Of a DNA stretch of 16,601 bases, positions 14,180-16,601 are shown one piece after another. The position numbers and the translations under genes were made by a program. Under the pieces are notes generated by a model, which saw only the letters and a list, made by a program, of their open reading frames with translations, made no database searches and was not told where the DNA came from. This DNA comes from an uncultured Christensenellaceae bacterium. GTDB taxonomy: Bacteria; Bacillota_A; Clostridia; Christensenellales; UBA3700. The stretch lies in NCBI GenBank assembly GCA_944381335.1, contig CALWKT010000077.1, forward strand, positions 1 to 16,601, given 5' to 3'. Each line of letters begins with the position of its first letter. Position 1 is the first letter of the stretch.

Positions 14180-14905
14180 ATGACCGGTTTTGACGTGAGA
14201 GTGAAAAAACTTGCCGGGGCGCTTGAGGAAGGCGGAGCTGTGTTTTTCGGCGGCGCGGGCGTGTCGACGGAAAGCGGCGTGCCTGACTTCCGTTCTTCGG
14301 GCGGCATTTTCGCAAAGAAATACGCTTATCCGCCCGAGGAGATACTGTCTCACGCCTTTTTCTGCCGGCACACAGACGTATTTTACGACTTTTACAAGAA
14401 GTATATGATGCCGCTTTCGGCAAAGCCGAACGCAGCGCATACCGCGCTGGCGAGACTTGAAGAAAAAGGGCTTCTCGACGCGGTGATAACGCAGAACATT
14501 GACGGTCTGCATCAGGCGGCGGGCAGCAAAAACGTGCTTGAACTGCACGGGAGCATACACCGCAACGCATGCACGGTATGCGGCAGAAAATACGACGCGC
14601 GCTACGTCGCGGAAGCAGAGGGAACGCCCCGCTGCGTTTGCGGCGGACTGATAAAGCCCGACGTCGTGCTTTACGGAGAGGCGCTCCCGGAAGGCGTGTT
14701 CGAAAGGGCGGCAAAGTACGTTGCCGGCGCGAAGACTCTGATCGTCGGAGGAACTTCGCTCAACGTCTATCCGGCGGCAGGGCTTGTGAATTTCTTTTCG
14801 GGCAAGAACCTGATACTCATCAACAAAACAAGGCTGAACGCCGGGAGAGCCACTCTCGAATTCGGTGAACCGATAGGCGAGGTGTTTGCCTCGCTCGGGC
14901 TGTGA
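14180..14905 (+). CDS. NAD-dependent protein deacylase, sirtuin (Sir2/CobB family)
   Basis: A cytoplasmic enzyme that removes acyl groups from protein lysines using NAD+, giving nicotinamide and O-acyl-ADP-ribose. All core motifs are intact: GAGVSTESGVPDFRS (25-39), TQNIDGLH (104-111) with Gln105, Asn106 and Asp108, catalytic His123 in ELHGS, and zinc ligands CTVC (131, 134) and CVC (152, 154). IKPDVVLYGE (158-167) and GGTSLNVYPAAGL (190-202) close the NAD site. Length (241 aa) is typical of bacterial class U-like sirtuins such as that of Thermotoga. The zinc-knuckle second pair is CxC rather than the more usual CxxC. ATG at 14180 lies 3 nt after the GH30 stop with no clear ribosome binding site, so translation is probably coupled. 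Confidence 0.93.
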   Translation: MTGFDVRVKKLAGALEEGGAVFFGGAGVSTESGVPDFRSSGGIFAKKYAYPPEEILSHAFFCRHTDVFYDFYKKYMMPLSAKPNAAHTALARLEEKGLLDAVITQNIDGLHQAAGSKNVLELHGSIHRNACTVCGRKYDARYVAEAEGTPRCVCGGLIKPDVVLYGEALPEGVFERAAKYVAGAKTLIVGGTSLNVYPAAGLVNFFSGKNLILINKTRLNAGRATLEFGEPIGEVFASLGL

Positions 14906-14910
14906 GCGTT

Positions 14911-14931
14911 TCAGAGGCGTCCGACCTCTGA
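14911..14931 (+). terminator. Hairpin after the sirtuin gene, weak terminator candidate
   Basis: A perfect 7-bp stem (14911-14917 with 14925-14931) with a 7-nt loop lies 5 bp after the stop codon. Only CGAAAATTGTTG follows, not a T tract, so termination would be inefficient or Rho-assisted. Confidence 0.35.
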
Positions 14932-14964
14932 CGAAAATTGTTGAAAATTCACTCTGTTTTTTAC

Positions 14965-14993
14965 TTGAAATAAAAACTTATAAATGGTAATAT
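14965..14993 (+). promoter_or_regulatory. Sigma-A promoter of the prs operon
   Basis: TTGAAA at 14965-14970 (5 of 6), 17-bp spacer and TAATAT at 14988-14993 (4 of 6), in an AT-rich stretch. The expected start near 15000 gives a leader of about 165 nt before prs. Confidence 0.6.
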
Positions 14994-15001
14994 AGTTATG
15001 T

Positions 15002-15028
15002 AACCGCGGCAATGCGCCGCGACCGGTT
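15002..15028 (+). promoter_or_regulatory. 5'-terminal stem-loop in the prs leader
   Basis: AACC (15002-15005) pairs with GGTT (15025-15028), and GCGGC (15006-15010) with GCCGC (15016-15020), leaving a 5-nt loop and a 4-nt bulge. It would form within the first nucleotides of the transcript, where such hairpins often protect mRNA or regulate it. Confidence 0.45.
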
Positions 15029-15044
15029 TATTCTGAGAGGAGAT

Positions 15045-15182
15045 ATGGATCACTTACCCGAAGACCGATTTCAAAATATTTTTTCATTGACGCAGCGTCC
15101 CCGAGTGGTTGACGCCGGCTATCATACCGTGAAATCCAAAGATAATTTTATATACGGAGGCAAGAATGAGACCGTTTTTTGA
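15045..15182 (+). CDS. Possible 45-aa leader ORF overlapping the prs start
   Basis: The ORF starts at ATG 15045 just after GAGAGGAG and reads MDHLPEDRFQNIF through to NETVF, ending at TGA 15180-15182, which is 17 nt inside prs in a different frame. The Shine-Dalgarno is strong in sequence but sits close (2-4 nt) to the ATG. I recognise no homologue. It may be a regulatory upstream ORF, coupling or limiting prs translation, or a chance ORF in a structured leader. Confidence 0.35.
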   Translation: MDHLPEDRFQNIFSLTQRPRVVDAGYHTVKSKDNFIYGGKNETVF

Positions 15183-16362
15183 GTCTATATTCAATTTTGA
15201 CAAAGACACTTCCAACATGGCTCTGATCGCGCTTGCGGGCGCAAAGGAGCTTGGCGACAAGGTGGATTATTACCTCGTCAACTGGTACAACCAGGAGGCT
15301 AAGGCGCAGGGCAAGAAGTTCCACCGCGACACCTTCCTTATAAAGAACGTCTGCCCCAGGTTCACGACGGGCGACGGTAAAGGTCTGGTCATGGAGACGA
15401 TCAGAGGAAAGGACCTTTACATTCTCTGCGACGTCGGCAACTATTCCATCACGTACAATATGTTCGGTTTTGAGAACAATATGTCGCCTGACGATCATTA
15501 CTGCGACCTCAAGAGAGTCATCGCGGCATGCGGAGGAAAGGCAAAATCCATCACGGTGGTCATGCCCAGTCTTTACGGCGGCAGACAGCACCGCCGCAAC
15601 GCGAGAGAGTCTCTCGACTGCGCGCAGATGTTGCAGGAACTCAGAGATATGGGCGTGAGCGAGATCATCACTTTCGACGCGCACGATCCCCGCGTTCAGA
15701 ACGCGGTCCCGCTGATGGGTTTCGACAACTTCCTGCCCACGTATCAGATACTCAAGGCAATGCTGCGTTCGTATACCGACCTCGACATGACGAGAGAAAG
15801 ATTCATGATCGTCAGCCCGGACGAAGGCGCAATGAGCCGCAACATTTATTACGCTTCCGTTCTCGGCACCGACCTCGGTATGTTCTACAAGAGAAGGGAC
15901 TATGCGAACGTTGTCAACGGCAGGAACCCGATCGTTGCGCACGAGTATATCGGCAACGATGTCCGCAACAAGGATATCTTCGTCGCAGACGACATCATTG
16001 CGACCGGCGATTCGATGCTCAAGCTGTGCAACGAACTGAAGGAGAGAGGTTGCGGCAAGATCTTCCTTTCCGCTACTTACGCGCTGTTTACCGAGGGGCT
16101 CAAGAAGTTCGACGACGCTTACGACCAGGGGTTGTTCACCGCTGTCATAAGCACCAACCTGACTTACGCGCCCAAGGAACTGCTTGAAAGAAAGTGGTTC
16201 ATTCAGGCGGATATGTCCAAGTTCCTTGCATACATCATCTCGGCTTGCGATCAGAACAAATCGCTCAGCGAACTTCTCGATCCGCACGACAAGATACACG
16301 AACTTATCGCAAAATTCAACGCTAACAAACCGGAGCAGATCGCTTTGGATATAGAGGAATAA
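15166..16362 (+). CDS. prs: Ribose-phosphate pyrophosphokinase (PRPP synthetase), long variant
   Basis: Makes 5-phosphoribosyl 1-pyrophosphate from ribose 5-phosphate and ATP, the precursor for purines, pyrimidines, NAD, His and Trp. It is clearly diverged from classical Prs and longer (398 versus about 315 aa), with insertions and an extra C-terminal helical tail. Matching sites are the flexible catalytic loop SLYGGRQHRRNARES (135-149; usually YARQDRK), FDAHDPRVQ (170-178; usually DLHAxQIQ), IVSPDEGAMSR (215-225) and the PRPP-binding loop VADDIIATGDSML (273-285; usually DDxIDTGGT). Similar long forms are, as I recall, annotated in many clostridia. ATG at 15166 has GGAGG 5 nt upstream. The leader carries a 5' stem-loop and a possible upstream ORF. 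An MBL-fold hydrolase gene follows after 3 nt. Confidence 0.88.
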   Translation: MRPFFESIFNFDKDTSNMALIALAGAKELGDKVDYYLVNWYNQEAKAQGKKFHRDTFLIKNVCPRFTTGDGKGLVMETIRGKDLYILCDVGNYSITYNMFGFENNMSPDDHYCDLKRVIAACGGKAKSITVVMPSLYGGRQHRRNARESLDCAQMLQELRDMGVSEIITFDAHDPRVQNAVPLMGFDNFLPTYQILKAMLRSYTDLDMTRERFMIVSPDEGAMSRNIYYASVLGTDLGMFYKRRDYANVVNGRNPIVAHEYIGNDVRNKDIFVADDIIATGDSMLKLCNELKERGCGKIFLSATYALFTEGLKKFDDAYDQGLFTAVISTNLTYAPKELLERKWFIQADMSKFLAYIISACDQNKSLSELLDPHDKIHELIAKFNANKPEQIALDIEE

Positions 16363-16365
16363 ATT

Positions 16366-16601
16366 ATGAAAATTACTTGGCTGGGTCACTCTGCTTTTAA
16401 ACTGGAAGAGTCCACGGGCACCGTCGTAGTGACGGACCCTTACAGTAAGAAGCTGGTCGGTTACGAGATGCAGGACGTCAACGCCGACGCAGTGACGATA
16501 AGCCACCACCACGACGATCACGATTGTCTTAAAAAGCTCAACAAGGACGTTCAGATCATAGATACTCTCGGTTTCTGGGAGATCAAAGGCGTGGACGTAT
16601 C
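16366..16601 (+). CDS. Metallo-beta-lactamase-fold metal-dependent hydrolase (3'-truncated)
   Basis: The first 78 residues of a cytoplasmic MBL-fold hydrolase of the UlaG/UPF0173 type. The N-terminus MKITWLGHSAFKLE is typical (L-G-H-S/A-x-F), followed by VVTDPYS and the metal-binding HxHxDH motif seen as SHHHDDHD, with His47, His49, Asp51 and His52. ATG at 16366 lies 3 nt after the prs stop, and AGAGGA near the end of prs serves as its ribosome binding site, so the two are one transcript. The gene runs off the window; known relatives include L-ascorbate-6-phosphate lactonase and many uncharacterised hydrolases. Confidence 0.88.
   Translation, partial: MKITWLGHSAFKLEESTGTVVVTDPYSKKLVGYEMQDVNADAVTISHHHDDHDCLKKLNKDVQIIDTLGFWEIKGVDV

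Noticed and set aside
15099..15113. CCCCGAGTGGTTGAC in the prs leader, resembling the D-arm region of Ser or Leu tRNAs
   Set aside because: There is no matching acceptor stem, anticodon arm or T-loop sequence (GTTCGAAT) at the right distance.
15148..16521. 457-codon minus-strand frame opposite prs and the MBL gene
   Set aside because: It covers two genes with recognisable catalytic motifs on the plus strand, has no domain of its own, and is explained by codon bias.

Overview
The window reads as chromosomal DNA from a Gram-positive anaerobe of the Bacillota, most likely an uncultured Clostridia or Christensenellales-type gut bacterium. The reasons are a TIGR03905-type TSCPD protein, a long-form PRPP synthetase, an M29 aminopeptidase, strong AGGAGG-type ribosome binding sites, and consensus sigma-A promoters. 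The taxonomic assignment is inference. There is no rRNA, tRNA, CRISPR array, transposase or phage gene in view, and gene spacing and base composition look uniform.

Layout. (1) 1-1389: the 3' part of a four-helix membrane protein (+) meets a membrane-anchored SGNH/GDSL hydrolase (-); each has its own terminator. (2) 1599-6994: a divergent promoter drives a probable three-gene operon. It holds a 1383-residue single-pass surface protein built from four diverged repeats, a PfkB-family sugar kinase and a small TSCPD protein. (3) 7018-7800: a monocistronic gene with perfect signals encodes an acidic-tailed 220-aa protein. (4) 7882-9962: a minus-strand operon of an M29 aminopeptidase and a YhhN (lysoplasmalogenase-like) membrane protein, with a palindrome over the probable transcription start. 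(5) 10027-12387: an aldose-1-epimerase-like gene, a 115-bp block of four consecutive hairpins, then a PHP phosphoesterase overlapping a YbaK aminoacyl-tRNA deacylase gene by ATGA. (6) 12487-14905: a membrane-anchored GH30 glycosidase gene with a TTG start, tightly followed by a sirtuin gene. (7) 14965-16601: a PRPP synthetase gene with a 165-nt structured leader containing a 45-codon upstream ORF, followed after 3 nt by a metallo-beta-lactamase-fold hydrolase that runs off the window.

How the genes fit together. Sugar handling recurs: GH30 for extracellular glycan cleavage, a mutarotase-like protein, a PfkB kinase, and PRPP synthesis from ribose-5-phosphate. Three surface-anchored proteins (SGNH hydrolase, 1383-aa protein, GH30) suggest an envelope- or glycan-oriented neighbourhood. 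The rest is housekeeping: proofreading deacylase, sirtuin and peptidase.

Most worth a second look are the four-repeat surface protein, the hairpin block at 10975-11089 and the prs leader. I see no clear new defence or mobile system.
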